Shown here piece by piece: positions 7,659 through 19,236 of a stretch of 64,000 bases of DNA. How positions within the stretch are numbered: position 1 is the stretch's first letter; each line of letters opens with the position of its first letter. A program made the translations under genes and the position numbers. Origin of the DNA: an uncultured Lachnospiraceae bacterium (lineage in GTDB: Bacteria > Bacillota > Clostridia > Lachnospirales > Lachnospiraceae); assembly GCA_947650005.1 (NCBI GenBank), contig CANSTU010000006.1, positions 22,052-86,051 of the forward strand, written 5' to 3'. The notes beneath the pieces were generated by a model. It was not told where the DNA came from. It searched no databases and saw nothing but the letters and a program-made list of their open reading frames with translations.

Positions 7659-10205
7659 CTAAATTTCTTCCTCCACAGGATAGGTTACCTCTTCTTGCGG
7701 TTCCTCCTCCGGGATTTCTTCCATGGCATCATCCGGATTCTCAAATTCATGGCTTCCGTCCGAAACCTTCTCACGGACTTTTGCGATCTGGGCCACCTTC
7801 ACGCCTTTATCCAAATTGATCATCTTCACGCCGGAAGTGATTCTTCCTAAGATGGAGATATCCTCCACACGAAGCTGGATGATAATTCCCTCCGTGGTAA
7901 TCAGCATGATTTCCTGTTCATCTTTGGCGCCTTTCACACCCACCACATAGCCCGTCTTTTCCGTGATCTTATAGCATTTCACGCCTTTTCCGCCACGCTT
8001 CTGAACCGTAAATTCCTCCAGGTAAGTCCGTTTTCCCATGCCATTTTCAGATACGATAAGCAAAGAATCCCCTTGGTCGTTGAGCTGCATGCCAATAACT
8101 TCGTCTCCGTCGTCCAAGTTCATGCCGATTACGCCCATGGAAGCCCTTCCCGTGGCGCGCAAATCCGTCTCTTTGAAACGAATGCACATGCCATGCTTTG
8201 TCACCAGGAAGATTTCCGTATCTTGATCCGTGATCTTCACTTCGATCAGTTCATCATCCTCCCGGAGATTGATTGCAGCAAGCCCATTCTTGCGCACATT
8301 AGAATATTCCTCTAGAGCCGTTTTCTTGACGATACCATTTCTGGTCACCATGAAAAGATTTTTATGCTCTTCATAATCCTTAACAGGGATAATGGCCGAT
8401 ATCTTCTCCCCGGGCGCGAGCTGGAGCAGGTTGATAATCGCCATACCTCTGGCAGTTCTGCTGGCCTCCGGAATCTCGTAAGCCTTGAGACGATAGACCC
8501 TTCCATAATTGGTAAAAAACATCACATAATGATGGGTAGTGGTCATCAGAAGGTCCGCGATGAAATCATCTTCAATGGTCTGCATCCCCTTAATGCCCTT
8601 GCCGCCCCTGTTCTGTGATTTGAAATTGTCCACCGTCATCCGCTTTATATAGCCCATATTGGTCATGGCTATCACCGTGTTAGCCCTGGGAACCATGTCC
8701 TCCATGCTGATATCCATCTCGTCATATCCGATACAGCTTCTTCTCTCATCCCCATATTTCAGGGCCGTAATCATGATCTCTTCCCTAATCACACCCAGAA
8801 GCAGCTTTTCATCCCCGAGAATGGCCTTCAATTCCGCAATTTTTTCCATCAGCTCCCGGTGTTCATTTTCCAGCTTCTCCCTTTCCAGACCTGTGAGAGC
8901 CCGAAGACGCATGTCAACGATGGCCTGGGCCTGGGCCTCAGAAAATTCAAAACGCTGAATCAGGTTGTCCTTGGCCGCCTGGGTATTCTGACTGGAACGG
9001 ATGATACGGATGACCTCATCGATAAAATCCAGGGCCTTTAACAATCCCTGTAAGATATGATCCCTTTCCTCCGCCTTGTTCAGATCATATTTTGTCCGGC
9101 GTGTCACCACATCTTCCTGGTGCCTGAGGTAAAGCTTCAACATATCCAGAAGATTCAACACCCTGGGCTGGTTATTGACCAGAGCCAGCATGATAACGCC
9201 GAAAGTGTCCTGAAGCTGGGTGTGCTTGTAGAGCTGATTTAAGATTACGTTGGCGTTGGCATCCCGGCGCAGTTCAATGACCACCCGGGTGCCTTCTCTG
9301 TTGGATTCGTCCCTCAGGTCAGTGATTCCGTCCACCTTCTTTTCCTTATGGAGTTCAGCGATCTTCTCAATGAGCTTCGCCTTATTCACCATATAGGGAA
9401 GTTCTGACACCACAATCTGACTCTTTCCATTGGACAGCGTTTCAATGTCCGTTACAGCCCGCACCCTGATCTTACCCCGACCGGTCCGATAGGCTTCCTC
9501 ACATCCCCTCGTCCCAAGGATGATTCCTCCTGTGGGAAAATCAGGAGCCTTGACGAGGGATAGCACTTCTTCGATCTGTGTATCCCTCTCTTCGCTCACC
9601 CGGTTATCAATGATTTTCACCACGGCGTTCACCACTTCACGCAGGTTGTGTGGCGGGATATTGGTGGCCATTCCCACCGCAATGCCGGAAGTACCGTTTA
9701 CGAGCAAGTTGGGATAACGGCTGGGAAGGACTGTCGGCTCCTTTTCCGTCTCATCGAAGTTGGGCACGAAATCCACGGTATCCTTGTTGATATCCGCCAG
9801 CATTTCCATGGAAATCTTCGACAGCCTTGCTTCCGTATACCGCATGGCCGCCGGGCCGTCCCCGTCTTCGGAACCAAAATTCCCATGGCCGTCCACCAGA
9901 GGATATCTTGTGGACCATTCTTGGGCCATATTCACCAGGGCGCCATAAATGGAACTGTCCCCATGGGGGTGATATTTACCCATGGTATCACCTACGATAC
10001 GGGCACATTTCCTGTGGGGCTTATCTGGTCCGTTATTCAGCTCTATCATGGAATACAGGACACGCCTCTGAACCGGTTTCAAACCGTCCCTCACATCCGG
10101 AAGGGCACGGGAGGCGATAACGCTCATGGCATACTCAATATAGGAGTTTTCCATGGTTTCCTTGAGATCCACCTCGTGAATCTTATCAAAAATATTGTCT
10201 TCCAT
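7659..10205 (-). CDS. gyrA: DNA gyrase subunit A
   Basis: 848 residues, the usual length. The winged-helix domain carries the [14 protein letters not shown] and the catalytic Tyr123 in AAMRYTEA. A coiled-coil tower follows and a C-terminal six-bladed pinwheel with GyrA-box-like QNRGGKG (blade 1) and a second RGGKG repeat (QKRGGKG); it ends in an acidic tail rich in Glu. The enzyme with GyrB introduces negative supercoils. At the position equivalent to E. coli Asp87 there is Gly (Gly88), while Ser84 is retained. It lies 74 bases downstream of gyrB in the same direction; GGAG lies 9 bases before ATG 10203-10205. Confidence 0.97.
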   Translation of the reverse strand: MEDNIFDKIHEVDLKETMENSYIEYAMSVIASRALPDVRDGLKPVQRRVLYSMIELNNGPDKPHRKCARIVGDTMGKYHPHGDSSIYGALVNMAQEWSTRYPLVDGHGNFGSEDGDGPAAMRYTEARLSKISMEMLADINKDTVDFVPNFDETEKEPTVLPSRYPNLLVNGTSGIAVGMATNIPPHNLREVVNAVVKIIDNRVSEERDTQIEEVLSLVKAPDFPTGGIILGTRGCEEAYRTGRGKIRVRAVTDIETLSNGKSQIVVSELPYMVNKAKLIEKIAELHKEKKVDGITDLRDESNREGTRVVIELRRDANANVILNQLYKHTQLQDTFGVIMLALVNNQPRVLNLLDMLKLYLRHQEDVVTRRTKYDLNKAEERDHILQGLLKALDFIDEVIRIIRSSQNTQAAKDNLIQRFEFSEAQAQAIVDMRLRALTGLEREKLENEHRELMEKIAELKAILGDEKLLLGVIREEIMITALKYGDERRSCIGYDEMDISMEDMVPRANTVIAMTNMGYIKRMTVDNFKSQNRGGKGIKGMQTIEDDFIADLLMTTTHHYVMFFTNYGRVYRLKAYEIPEASRTARGMAIINLLQLAPGEKISAIIPVKDYEEHKNLFMVTRNGIVKKTALEEYSNVRKNGLAAINLREDDELIEVKITDQDTEIFLVTKHGMCIRFKETDLRATGRASMGVIGMNLDDGDEVIGMQLNDQGDSLLIVSENGMGKRTYLEEFTVQKRGGKGVKCYKITEKTGYVVGVKGAKDEQEIMLITTEGIIIQLRVEDISILGRITSGVKMINLDKGVKVAQIAKVREKVSDGSHEFENPDDAMEEIPEEEPQEEVTYPVEEEI

Positions 10206-10279
10206 TTACCAATACTCCATTTCTTCAGGAACCGCAACGAAACAGATTAATTCCGTGACAGTCGCTTATATGATAAAAC

Positions 10280-12311
<2,032 letters not shown>

Positions 12312-12341
12312 TTTTTCAAACCTGTTTGCCCATTCTATAAA

Positions 12342-12370
12342 ATTATACCATAAAAATGGCCTTTTCACAA
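12342..12370 (-). promoter_or_regulatory. SigA-type promoter of gyrBA
   Basis: On the minus strand TTGTGA (12365-12370), 17-base spacer, perfect TATAAT (12342-12347). The predicted leader is about 115 bases and contains the terminator hairpin at 12284-12311. Confidence 0.75.
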
Positions 12371-12399
12371 TAGAAAGAATCAAATTATTCATATATAAG

Positions 12400-13482
12400 T
12401 CAATCTATTTTTATTTTTCCGTCAACTATATTGAATATTTTGTTTATTTCAAAACGATTATTTACAAATTCATCCAAACCCGTGCAGGTGATGATAGTTT
12501 GGATATCTCCGATACTTCCAAGAAGGTAATTCTGCCTATTGCTGTCCAGTTCGGATAATACGTCATCCAACAGAAGAACCGGCGTATCCCCTGTCATTTT
12601 CTTCACCAGTTCTATTTCGGATAGCTTTAAGGAAAGAGCTGCCGTCCTCTGTTGTCCCTGGGATCCGAATTTACGGATATCGATTCCATTCGCCACAAAA
12701 GCGAAATCATCCCGATGGGGGCCTGTGGTGGTCTGCTTCATCCGGATATCCCGTTCCTGATTTTGAAGAAGCATCTGAGCAAAGCGCTCCTTTTCCACCT
12801 CTGGTTCATATACGACCTTCAAATCTTCCTTTCCTCCGGAAAGGCTCTCATGGATCCCTTTTATAATCCCGTTTAGCTGGTCTACAAAGGCATAACGTCT
12901 TTCTATAATATGGCCTCCAAAAGCCGCCAACTGAGTATCCCAGATATCCAGCGTACTCTTTAATTCCGGATTAAAAGAAATCTCCTTTAAAAGCTTGTTC
13001 CTTTGATTGACGATTTTATTGTAATTATTCAGGTGGTAGAGATACATGGGATCCAACTGGCATAATTCCATATCCACAAACCGCCTGCGCTCTGTGGGGC
13101 CATTTTTAATGATGGAAAGATCCTCCGGTGAAAAAAAGACCACATTCATGAGCCCTAGCAGCTGGGACGCCCGCTTCAGCCTGCTTCCATCAATGGCAAT
13201 TCCCTTGGTCTTACTCTTACGCAGATGCATGTCGATCCGGATTTCGTCGCCCTTCTTATCCAGAATCGCCCTGATATGGGCCTCTTCCTCCGAAAAATTA
13301 ACGATATCCCGATCCTTACTTCCCCTATGCGACCTGGTGGTGGCGCAAAGATAGATCGCTTCCAGAATATTTGTCTTCCCCTGTGCATTATCTCCGTAAA
13401 GGATATTCGTCCCCCGGTCAAAATCCATGTCCAGAAGGCCGTAATTACGGAAATTAGAAAGCTCCAGAGATTTGATTATCAT
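12400..13482 (-). CDS. recF: RecF recombination/gap-repair ATPase
   Basis: 360 residues. Walker A GDNAQGKTN at about residues 30-38, ABC-type signature SQGQQRT, Walker B VLLLDDVLSELD, and the N-terminal KSLELSNFRNY typical of RecF. It loads RecA at gaps with RecO/RecR on DNA. The first bases overlap the stop of the S4 gene by 4 (ATGA), showing translational coupling; the cluster dnaA-dnaN-S4-recF-gyrB-gyrA is the classic firmicute origin order. Confidence 0.96.
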   Translation of the reverse strand: MIIKSLELSNFRNYGLLDMDFDRGTNILYGDNAQGKTNILEAIYLCATTRSHRGSKDRDIVNFSEEEAHIRAILDKKGDEIRIDMHLRKSKTKGIAIDGSRLKRASQLLGLMNVVFFSPEDLSIIKNGPTERRRFVDMELCQLDPMYLYHLNNYNKIVNQRNKLLKEISFNPELKSTLDIWDTQLAAFGGHIIERRYAFVDQLNGIIKGIHESLSGGKEDLKVVYEPEVEKERFAQMLLQNQERDIRMKQTTTGPHRDDFAFVANGIDIRKFGSQGQQRTAALSLKLSEIELVKKMTGDTPVLLLDDVLSELDSNRQNYLLGSIGDIQTIITCTGLDEFVNNRFEINKIFNIVDGKIKID

Positions 13483-13703
13483 TTTGAACCTTCCTTTGCC
13501 TCTATTTTCAGGATTTGCCCTTCATATTCCACCACATCCCCAGGGAGGAGCTTCTTCCCTCTCTGGGTTTCCACCTTCCCGTTTACCTTGACCTGGCCCT
13601 CTAAAACTGCATATTTGGCATCCACGCCTGATTCCACCAGGCCTGATGCTTTCAGGGCCTGGCCCAGTTTGATAAATTCATCTCTGATTTGATAGACTTC
13701 CAT
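13479..13703 (-). CDS. yaaA: S4-domain RNA-binding protein (YaaA/RlbA-like)
   Basis: 74 residues consisting of a single S4 fold: LGQALKASGLVESGVDAK then VKVNGKVETQRGKKLLPGD. Proteins of this kind sit between dnaN and recF in Firmicutes and bind RNA, with ribosome-related roles proposed. RBS GAGGG lies 5 bases before ATG 13701-13703 and is preceded by a 5-bp hairpin GCTGCC/GCAGC. Overlaps recF by 4 bases. Confidence 0.92.
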   Translation of the reverse strand: MEVYQIRDEFIKLGQALKASGLVESGVDAKYAVLEGQVKVNGKVETQRGKKLLPGDVVEYEGQILKIEAKEGSK

Positions 13704-13821
13704 ATTCCCTCTTCTTCTGCTGCTTCAGGCAGCTTTCACATCCAAAGTGTCTTTCGATAGGAGCTTTGTTCCCCGCGACAGTCGTCAAATGGACGTGCGA
13801 ATATGTATGCTTGACTCTTTT

Positions 13822-14931
13822 TTATGAAACCGTGGTGAAATTCACAGGAAGGATGAGATAAATATAGTTGTTTTCTTCATCTCTGATGAAACAAGGGGCT
13901 TTGGGGTTCACCAGATAGATGCAGATTCTCTCCTCTTCAATGACACGCAGGGCGTCGATCAGGAATTTCGGGTTAAATCCGATCATCAGATCCTTCCCCA
14001 CCTTGTCAATATCAATTTCCTCGTCCATGCTTCCCATGGCGGAGTTGATCTTCAGCTCCATTGTCCCATCGGTAATATTGATGATGATGGGCTTTTTATC
14101 TCCCTCTTTCACCAGAAGGGTAGCCCTGTCAATACAGTCCAGAAGCTCCTTTTTATTGATCGTGACCCTTGTCTCATAATCGCTGGATAGCATCTGGTCT
14201 ATTTTAAAATATTCTCCCTCAATCAGCCTGGAAACCACGGTGGTCTGGTCAAATTCAAAAACGATATGCCTGGCCGTAAAGAAAATCGTCACGTCCTTAT
14301 CCACATCCCCGCTGAGAATCTTGCTAATTTCATTCAGCGTTTTTCCCGGAACTACCACCTTCCGATAGGGATAGGAGTTTTTCAGGAGGATTCTGCGTAT
14401 GGAGATCCGATGTCCGTCCAGGGAAGCCACCCGCATGGTATCCTCATTGATCTCAAACAGTTCCCCACTCATCAGTTTGTTGTTGTCGTTATCCGAGATC
14501 GAGAAGATGGTCTGCCTGATCACTTCCTTCAAGGTAAACTGGGAAAGGAGGATGGAATCGTTCCTCTCAATGTCTGGAAGGTAAGAGAAATCGTCTCCAG
14601 ATTTTCCCACGATATTGAATTTCGCCTTTTCACAGGTGATGGAAGTTCTGAAATCATCATTCGTGGTAATCGTAATATCATTATCGGGAAGCTTTCTGAC
14701 GATCTCAAGGAAAATTTTCGCATCCAGGGCAATGATGCCTCTTTCCACAATATTTCCCTCTATGACAGTTTCGATCCCCAATTCCATATCGTTCGCCGTG
14801 AGCCTGATTTCTCCTGAAGTGGAATCGATCAGGATACATTCCAAGATGGTCATGGTGGTTTTGCTGGGGACAGCCTTGGAAACAACCTGGAGCCCGGTGA
14901 GCAGTGCATTTTTGGAACAGATTAATTTCAT
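13822..14931 (-). CDS. dnaN: DNA polymerase III beta sliding clamp
   Basis: 369 residues, three topologically similar domains of about 120 residues each; the start MKLICSKNALLTGLQVVSKAVPS and the end LILPVNF typify the firmicute clamp. It encircles DNA as a homodimer and tethers polymerase and repair proteins. Two other window proteins carry clamp-binding-like peptides (RarA and the SPL radical SAM protein). Separated from the S4 gene by 118 bases with no gene. RBS GAAGGGAG lies 9-10 bases before ATG, and a 6-bp imperfect hairpin lies just upstream. Confidence 0.97.
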   Translation of the reverse strand: MKLICSKNALLTGLQVVSKAVPSKTTMTILECILIDSTSGEIRLTANDMELGIETVIEGNIVERGIIALDAKIFLEIVRKLPDNDITITTNDDFRTSITCEKAKFNIVGKSGDDFSYLPDIERNDSILLSQFTLKEVIRQTIFSISDNDNNKLMSGELFEINEDTMRVASLDGHRISIRRILLKNSYPYRKVVVPGKTLNEISKILSGDVDKDVTIFFTARHIVFEFDQTTVVSRLIEGEYFKIDQMLSSDYETRVTINKKELLDCIDRATLLVKEGDKKPIIINITDGTMELKINSAMGSMDEEIDIDKVGKDLMIGFNPKFLIDALRVIEEERICIYLVNPKAPCFIRDEENNYIYLILPVNFTTVS

Positions 14932-15043
14932 AGGTGGTTACTCCCTTCTTTGTGTTCGCCTGCTTCGCAGCCTTTTTCGGACGCGCGCTGGTAATTAAGA
15001 GAAAAATGAATTTAATAATCTTAAGTAATAAGGGATGTAGATA

Positions 15044-15052
15044 TGTGGATAA
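15044..15052 (-). promoter_or_regulatory. DnaA box between dnaA and dnaN
   Basis: TGTGGATAA, the perfect complement of the TTATCCACA DnaA box. A second match, TTATACACA, lies at 15138-15146 over the dnaA stop. Boxes on both sides of dnaA resemble the bipartite origin of Bacillus. Confidence 0.65.
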
Positions 15053-15137
15053 CCTTCTTTTACCGAGGCTTTTTCAGGAAAAACGGATGGGACAGCCTGT
15101 CGAAAAGTATCGGAAAGGACTGAGGATAAAGAGGAGG

Positions 15138-16505
15138 TTATACACATATTTTTTTCTTTATGGTTTCAATGTTGCTCCTTAGTTCATCGTTGGTCTTTAT
15201 TTCATCCATAATCTTATTAGATCCGTGGATAATTGTGGTATGATCCTTCTTACCAAGGAGCTTTGCTATGTTGATAAAGGATGTTTCAGTCAGATCGCGG
15301 CAGAGATACATAACGATATGACGGGGAAGGACGAATTCAGAATTCCTTTTTTTGGAGGTAATATCTTCCGGGGCGATGTTATAATGGTCAGCCACTGTGT
15401 TAATAATGAGCTGCGGAGTGATCACGTCGGGTTTATCCGGATTAATAATGTCCTTTAAAGCATCCTCTGCCAACTCCATAGTAATTTCTGGATGATTGTC
15501 AATCCGTGATTTGGCTATGACACGGTTAAAGGCGCCTTCCAATTCTCTGATGTTGGATTTTATGTTAGTCGCTATGTACTGGAAGATGGAATCGTCAATT
15601 TTCTTATCATAATTTTCCGCATTTCTACGAAGGATAGCCATTCTTGTTTCATAGTCAGGCGGCTGGATATCCGCAATCAATCCCCATTCAAACCTGGAAC
15701 GGAAGCGCTCGTCCAGCGTCTCCATTTCCTTGGGTGGTTTGTCCGAGGAAAGTACAATCTGTTTTCCTGCGGAGTGGAGCACGTTGAAGGTATGGAAAAA
15801 TTCCTCCTGTGTACTCTCTTTTCCTATTATAAATTGGATGTCGTCAATCATCAACACATCCACGGTACGATATTTGTCACGCAGTTTGGTCATGGCAGCC
15901 GCATTACCGCTCCGGATGGATTCGATCACTTCGTTGGTAAATGATTCCGAAGTGACATAGAGGACTTTCATCTCCGGACTTTTTTCCAGAGCAAAATGGC
16001 CGATGGAATGCATCAGGTGAGTTTTCCCCAGTCCCGCTCCCCCGTAGATATAGAGAGGATTGTAAGCCTGTCCAGGGGATTCCGCCACAGCTAAGCAAGC
16101 GGAATGGGCGAATTTATTGTTGCTTCCCACCACGAAGGTTTCAAAATTATATTTAGGATTCAGGTTTGCGCTTTCATATTTGAGATTAAAAATGGTATTG
16201 GCAGGGGTCTTCATGTTCCCTGGGGAAGGATCACCCTTATCAATATCCTTTTCTAATATGAAAGAAATATCATAATAGCTGTCAAACATTTCTGAAATGG
16301 TGACACGAAAAAAATCTTTATATTTAGAAGAAATATAATTCAGCGCATGGGATTGATTGGAAGGAATCAGGATGGTTACCATGTGATCCTGCACATCATA
16401 GAATTCCAGGGGTTCTACCCATGTATGGAAAGAAACATCGGAAAGGTCATATTCCATTCGTATGGTTTCTTTGACCTCATTCCATTTTTCTTCAAGAAGC
16501 TGCAT
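15138..16505 (-). CDS. dnaA: Chromosomal replication initiator DnaA
   Basis: 455 residues with the four DnaA domains: an N-terminal DnaB/oligomerisation region (FHTWVEPLEF), a short linker, the AAA+ core with Walker A GGAGLGKTH and Walker B MIDDIQF, and a C-terminal helix-turn-helix with the signature RDLTETSFINIAKLLGKKDHTT cut in two halves (RDLTE, KKDHTTI). It melts oriC after binding DnaA boxes. I chose ATG 16503-16505, 6 bases after GGGGAG; the upstream in-frame ATG 16524-16526 lacks an RBS. Candidate DnaA boxes flank the gene on both sides, so autoregulation is likely. Confidence 0.97.
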   Translation of the reverse strand: MQLLEEKWNEVKETIRMEYDLSDVSFHTWVEPLEFYDVQDHMVTILIPSNQSHALNYISSKYKDFFRVTISEMFDSYYDISFILEKDIDKGDPSPGNMKTPANTIFNLKYESANLNPKYNFETFVVGSNNKFAHSACLAVAESPGQAYNPLYIYGGAGLGKTHLMHSIGHFALEKSPEMKVLYVTSESFTNEVIESIRSGNAAAMTKLRDKYRTVDVLMIDDIQFIIGKESTQEEFFHTFNVLHSAGKQIVLSSDKPPKEMETLDERFRSRFEWGLIADIQPPDYETRMAILRRNAENYDKKIDDSIFQYIATNIKSNIRELEGAFNRVIAKSRIDNHPEITMELAEDALKDIINPDKPDVITPQLIINTVADHYNIAPEDITSKKRNSEFVLPRHIVMYLCRDLTETSFINIAKLLGKKDHTTIIHGSNKIMDEIKTNDELRSNIETIKKKICV

Positions 16506-17086
16506 ACTTGGCTCCCCTCTGCGCATTTTGGCGCGATTGTAGCTTAACAGAAACTTTGCGTTGATCCGTCGATACGTTGCGTATGTCTATCTTACTCTAA
16601 AAAAACTGAAATTTCAAATGGTAATTCGCAACATCAGGATATCCACAAATTATCCATAATCCTGTGGAAAACTAAAACCGTACAAAGAGGATATGGATAG
16701 AATGTGGATAAGTGGAAAAAAGGTATCAACAGAGTAAAATCCCTTAAATATTGGGGTTTATGTTTCTTCTTAAGTTCAAATGGAGGATAAAAAAGCAATG
16801 TTATCCACAAGTTATGCACATTTTGTGGATAACGCTGTTTGCAGTGGAAAAGTAATTTCAGGCTTTGTGTATGAAATTTAGAGGTCAAGATATGGTGTTC
16901 GTAAGGAAAAGGAGAGGACAAGATGTTGTATTAGTGAAAACAACGATTTTTTCAGGGTTTTTTTATCGCTTTTTTACCGGTAAAATTGAGTTGTTTTGCT
17001 TGACTTGCCGGATTTCTTCCTATATAATTTGTAATGATATTTTCTGACACTACATCAGAATCCGTTATGAAGGAGGTGCATCGATA
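16506..17086. other. Replication origin region (oriC)
   Basis: A 581-base AT-rich gap between divergent dnaA and rpmH. Perfect DnaA boxes: TGTGGATAA at 16703-16711, TTATCCACA at 16801-16809, TTATGCACA at 16812-16820 and TGTGGATAA at 16824-16832. One-mismatch boxes lie at 16639-16647, 16650-16658 and 16663-16671. Boxes are on both strands and the last three lie within 32 bases. AT-rich stretches at about 16730-16800 and 16935-17000 are candidates for the unwinding element; I could not identify a DnaA-trio run with confidence. No gene is seen. Promoters for dnaA and rpmH must lie here. Confidence 0.9.
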
Positions 17087-17221
17087 ATGAAAATGACATT
17101 TCAGCCTAAGAATAGGCAGAGAAATAAAGTCCATGGTTTCAGAGCCAGAATGAGCTCCAAGGGAGGAAGAAAGGTTCTGGCAGCGAGAAGGGCAAAAGGA
17201 AGAAAGAGATTATCCGCATAG
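17087..17221 (+). CDS. rpmH: 50S ribosomal protein L34
   Basis: 44 residues starting [18 protein letters not shown] and ending KRLSA, strongly basic, the whole L34 family signature (FQPKxRxRxKxHGFRxRM). RBS GAAGGAGG lies 8 bases before the ATG. It is a component of the large ribosomal subunit and the first gene to the right of oriC, with rnpA following after 40 bases that contain a short GGCC-based hairpin. Confidence 0.97.
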   Translation: MKMTFQPKNRQRNKVHGFRARMSSKGGRKVLAARRAKGRKRLSA

Positions 17222-17261
17222 GCCGCAATATTGTGGCCTTTTTCTCTTTTTTAGGTATTAT

Positions 17262-17609
17262 ATGATTTTTTCAGAAAGTTTAAAGAAAAACGAAGATTTC
17301 CGGACTGTTTACCGCTGCGGCAGATCCTATGCCAATCGTTTATTGGTTATGTATGTGTTGGAAAATGAAAGCGATAGAAACAGGCTGGGAATTTCCGTGA
17401 GCAAAAAAGTTGGAAACAGCGTTGTGAGGCATCGCATCACAAGGCTGGTGCGCGAAGGCTACCGGCTGCATGAAAAGGAATTCAATAGTGGTTTGGATAT
17501 CGTGGCCGTGGCCAGAGCGGGTGCCGCTTCGGCTTCCTACAGGGAAGTGGAGAGCGCGCTTTTGCATCTTTGTAAGCTCCATAAAATAAGGAGCGGAATC
17601 GAATCTTAA
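17262..17609 (+). CDS. rnpA: Ribonuclease P protein component
   Basis: 115 residues, basic. The motif [26 protein letters not shown] corresponds to the RNR-containing substrate/RNA-binding region in its usual place (written here as [13 protein letters not shown] and [12 protein letters not shown]); His replaces the common Asn in RNR. It assists the catalytic RNA of RNase P in tRNA 5' maturation. The start follows a weak AGG seven bases upstream; distances to rpmH and yidD fit one operon. Confidence 0.93.
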   Translation: MIFSESLKKNEDFRTVYRCGRSYANRLLVMYVLENESDRNRLGISVSKKVGNSVVRHRITRLVREGYRLHEKEFNSGLDIVAVARAGAASASYREVESALLHLCKLHKIRSGIES

Positions 17610-17626
17610 TCAAAGAAGAGTTTTCC

Positions 17627-17836
17627 ATGAAAAATATTTTCATTGCATTGATCAAGGGATACAGAAAATATATATCACCCATGAAAAGCACAAAATGCCC
17701 TTATACTCCCACCTGCAGCGAATATGGCCTGGAAGCGGTGGAGAAGTACGGGGCGGTCAAGGGTGGGTTCCTTGCGTTGTGGAGGATCCTGCGGTGTAAC
17801 CCGTTTTCCAGGGGAGGATATGATCCGGTGCCTTAA
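17627..17836 (+). CDS. yidD: Membrane protein insertion efficiency factor YidD
   Basis: 69 residues with the family hallmark YRKYISP and the Cys pattern [19 protein letters not shown] and [13 protein letters not shown] at the end. YidD is a small amphipathic protein at the inner face of the membrane that aids YidC-dependent insertion. It sits 17 bases after rnpA and 26 before yidC as in nearly all Firmicutes. Confidence 0.95.
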   Translation: MKNIFIALIKGYRKYISPMKSTKCPYTPTCSEYGLEAVEKYGAVKGGFLALWRILRCNPFSRGGYDPVP

Positions 17837-17862
17837 GCGCCGGCTGAAGGAGGATTTTAATT

Positions 17863-19179
17863 TTGTCGGGAATTATGTTGACCAAAAGCGCCACACCTAT
17901 TATCGGCTGGGTGGCCACCCTTCTCGGTTTGATCATGGAAGGGATCTTTAATCTGCTGAATATGATCGGGATTCCCAATATCGGTTTTGCCATCATTATA
18001 TTCACGATCGTTGTCTATATGCTGATGCTTCCTCTGACCATCAAGCAGCAGAAGTTTTCCAAATTGAGTAATAAGATGAATCCGGAACTTCAGGCTATAC
18101 AGAAGAAGTACAATGGGAAAAAAGATAACGATTCTATGATGGCCATGCAGAATGAGACCCAGGCCGTATACGCGAAGTATGGCGTTTCTCCCATGGGAAG
18201 CTGCGTGCAGATGTTGATTCAGCTGCCCATTATCTATGCCCTGTATAAGGTAATCTATGCGATTCCAGCATATATCGGGCAGGTGAAGGGCGCGTTCTTT
18301 CCCCTGGTGGACAAGCTGATCGCGGAGACGGGAAGCGCTGAATTTATCCAGGGATTCCGGAATGCGGCTATGTATGCCAAACAGTTTACCAATGAACTGT
18401 TTATGGCCGGAGATAAGGCTTATTTACAGAATACTTATATCGATGTGTTAAATAAGGCATCCACTCCTGAATGGGAGAGCCTGGCTGAGAAATTTCCGTC
18501 CCTTGCGGCGGATATTGCCGCAACAACCGAGAAACTTGCGGAATACAACAATTTTCTTGGAATGAATATCGGGGATTCCCCCTCTTATTTCCTTTCCAAT
18601 GCAATGGCTGACAAGAATGTATTGATGATCATTGGAGCTCTTTCCATTCCGGTACTGGCTGCGGTGACGCAGTGGTTGAATGTGAAGCTGATGCCTCAGG
18701 CGGAATCGACCAATGACCAGCAGAACAGTATGATGCAGTCCATGAAGATGATGAATACCGTGATGCCTTTGATGTCCGCTGTATTCTGTTTTTCCCTTCC
18801 AGCAGGTGTCGGCCTCTACTGGGTGGCCAGTGCGGTTGTGAGAAGTATCCAACAGGTGGCTGTGAATAAGCACATCGATAAGATGGATTTTGACGAGCTC
18901 ATCGAGAGGAATAAGGATAAAGCGAAAGAAAAGCAGGAAAAGCGGATCAAACAGATGGAAAAGGCCGGAATAGACCCGAAGACCATCAGTCAATATGCTG
19001 CAATGAATACCAGGAAGGTAGGCAGCTTATCTTCTTCTTCCAAATCTTCCATGACACAAGAAGAGAAGGATGCGGCCATGAAGAAGGCCACGGAAATGTA
19101 CGCAAGTAAGACGCCTAAGCCTGGAAGCATTACGGCAAAGGCGAATATGGTGAAATATTATAACGAGAATAAAAAATAA
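17863..19179 (+). CDS. yidC: Membrane protein insertase YidC/OxaI
   Basis: 438 residues. Five membrane segments are visible: about 10-35, 38-58 (GFAIIIFTIVVYMLMLPLTI), 105-130 (QMLIQLPIIYALYKVI), 235-255 and 285-310. A charged C-terminal tail rich in Lys/Glu follows, containing a KAKEKQEKRIKQMEK helix. It inserts membrane proteins with or without SecYEG. The start is TTG 17863, 8-9 bases after AAGGAGG; the first ATG lies too far from the RBS. The insert of about 80 residues between segments 3 and 4 is longer than in Bacillus SpoIIIJ but usual for clostridia. Confidence 0.94.
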   Translation: MSGIMLTKSATPIIGWVATLLGLIMEGIFNLLNMIGIPNIGFAIIIFTIVVYMLMLPLTIKQQKFSKLSNKMNPELQAIQKKYNGKKDNDSMMAMQNETQAVYAKYGVSPMGSCVQMLIQLPIIYALYKVIYAIPAYIGQVKGAFFPLVDKLIAETGSAEFIQGFRNAAMYAKQFTNELFMAGDKAYLQNTYIDVLNKASTPEWESLAEKFPSLAADIAATTEKLAEYNNFLGMNIGDSPSYFLSNAMADKNVLMIIGALSIPVLAAVTQWLNVKLMPQAESTNDQQNSMMQSMKMMNTVMPLMSAVFCFSLPAGVGLYWVASAVVRSIQQVAVNKHIDKMDFDELIERNKDKAKEKQEKRIKQMEKAGIDPKTISQYAAMNTRKVGSLSSSSKSSMTQEEKDAAMKKATEMYASKTPKPGSITAKANMVKYYNENKK

Positions 19180-19195
19180 GGGAGAAAAGAAGTTG

Positions 19196-19236
19196 GGGAT
19201 TTGAGCGCCCGCTAAAGCGGGAAGATGGGAGTGAAT
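19196..19236 (+). repeat. Leader cassette copy 3 before jag
   Basis: GGGATTTGAGCG, hairpin CCCGCTAAAGCGGG, then AAGATGGGAGTGAAT and the start ATG. The in-frame ATG at 19225 is 12 bases before the start. Near-identical in layout to copies 1 and 2. Confidence 0.78.

Noticed and set aside
9939..9965. Calling the GyrA Gly88 an acquired quinolone-resistance mutation
   Set aside because: Without family alignment it is as likely to be the normal residue; kept only as an observation.
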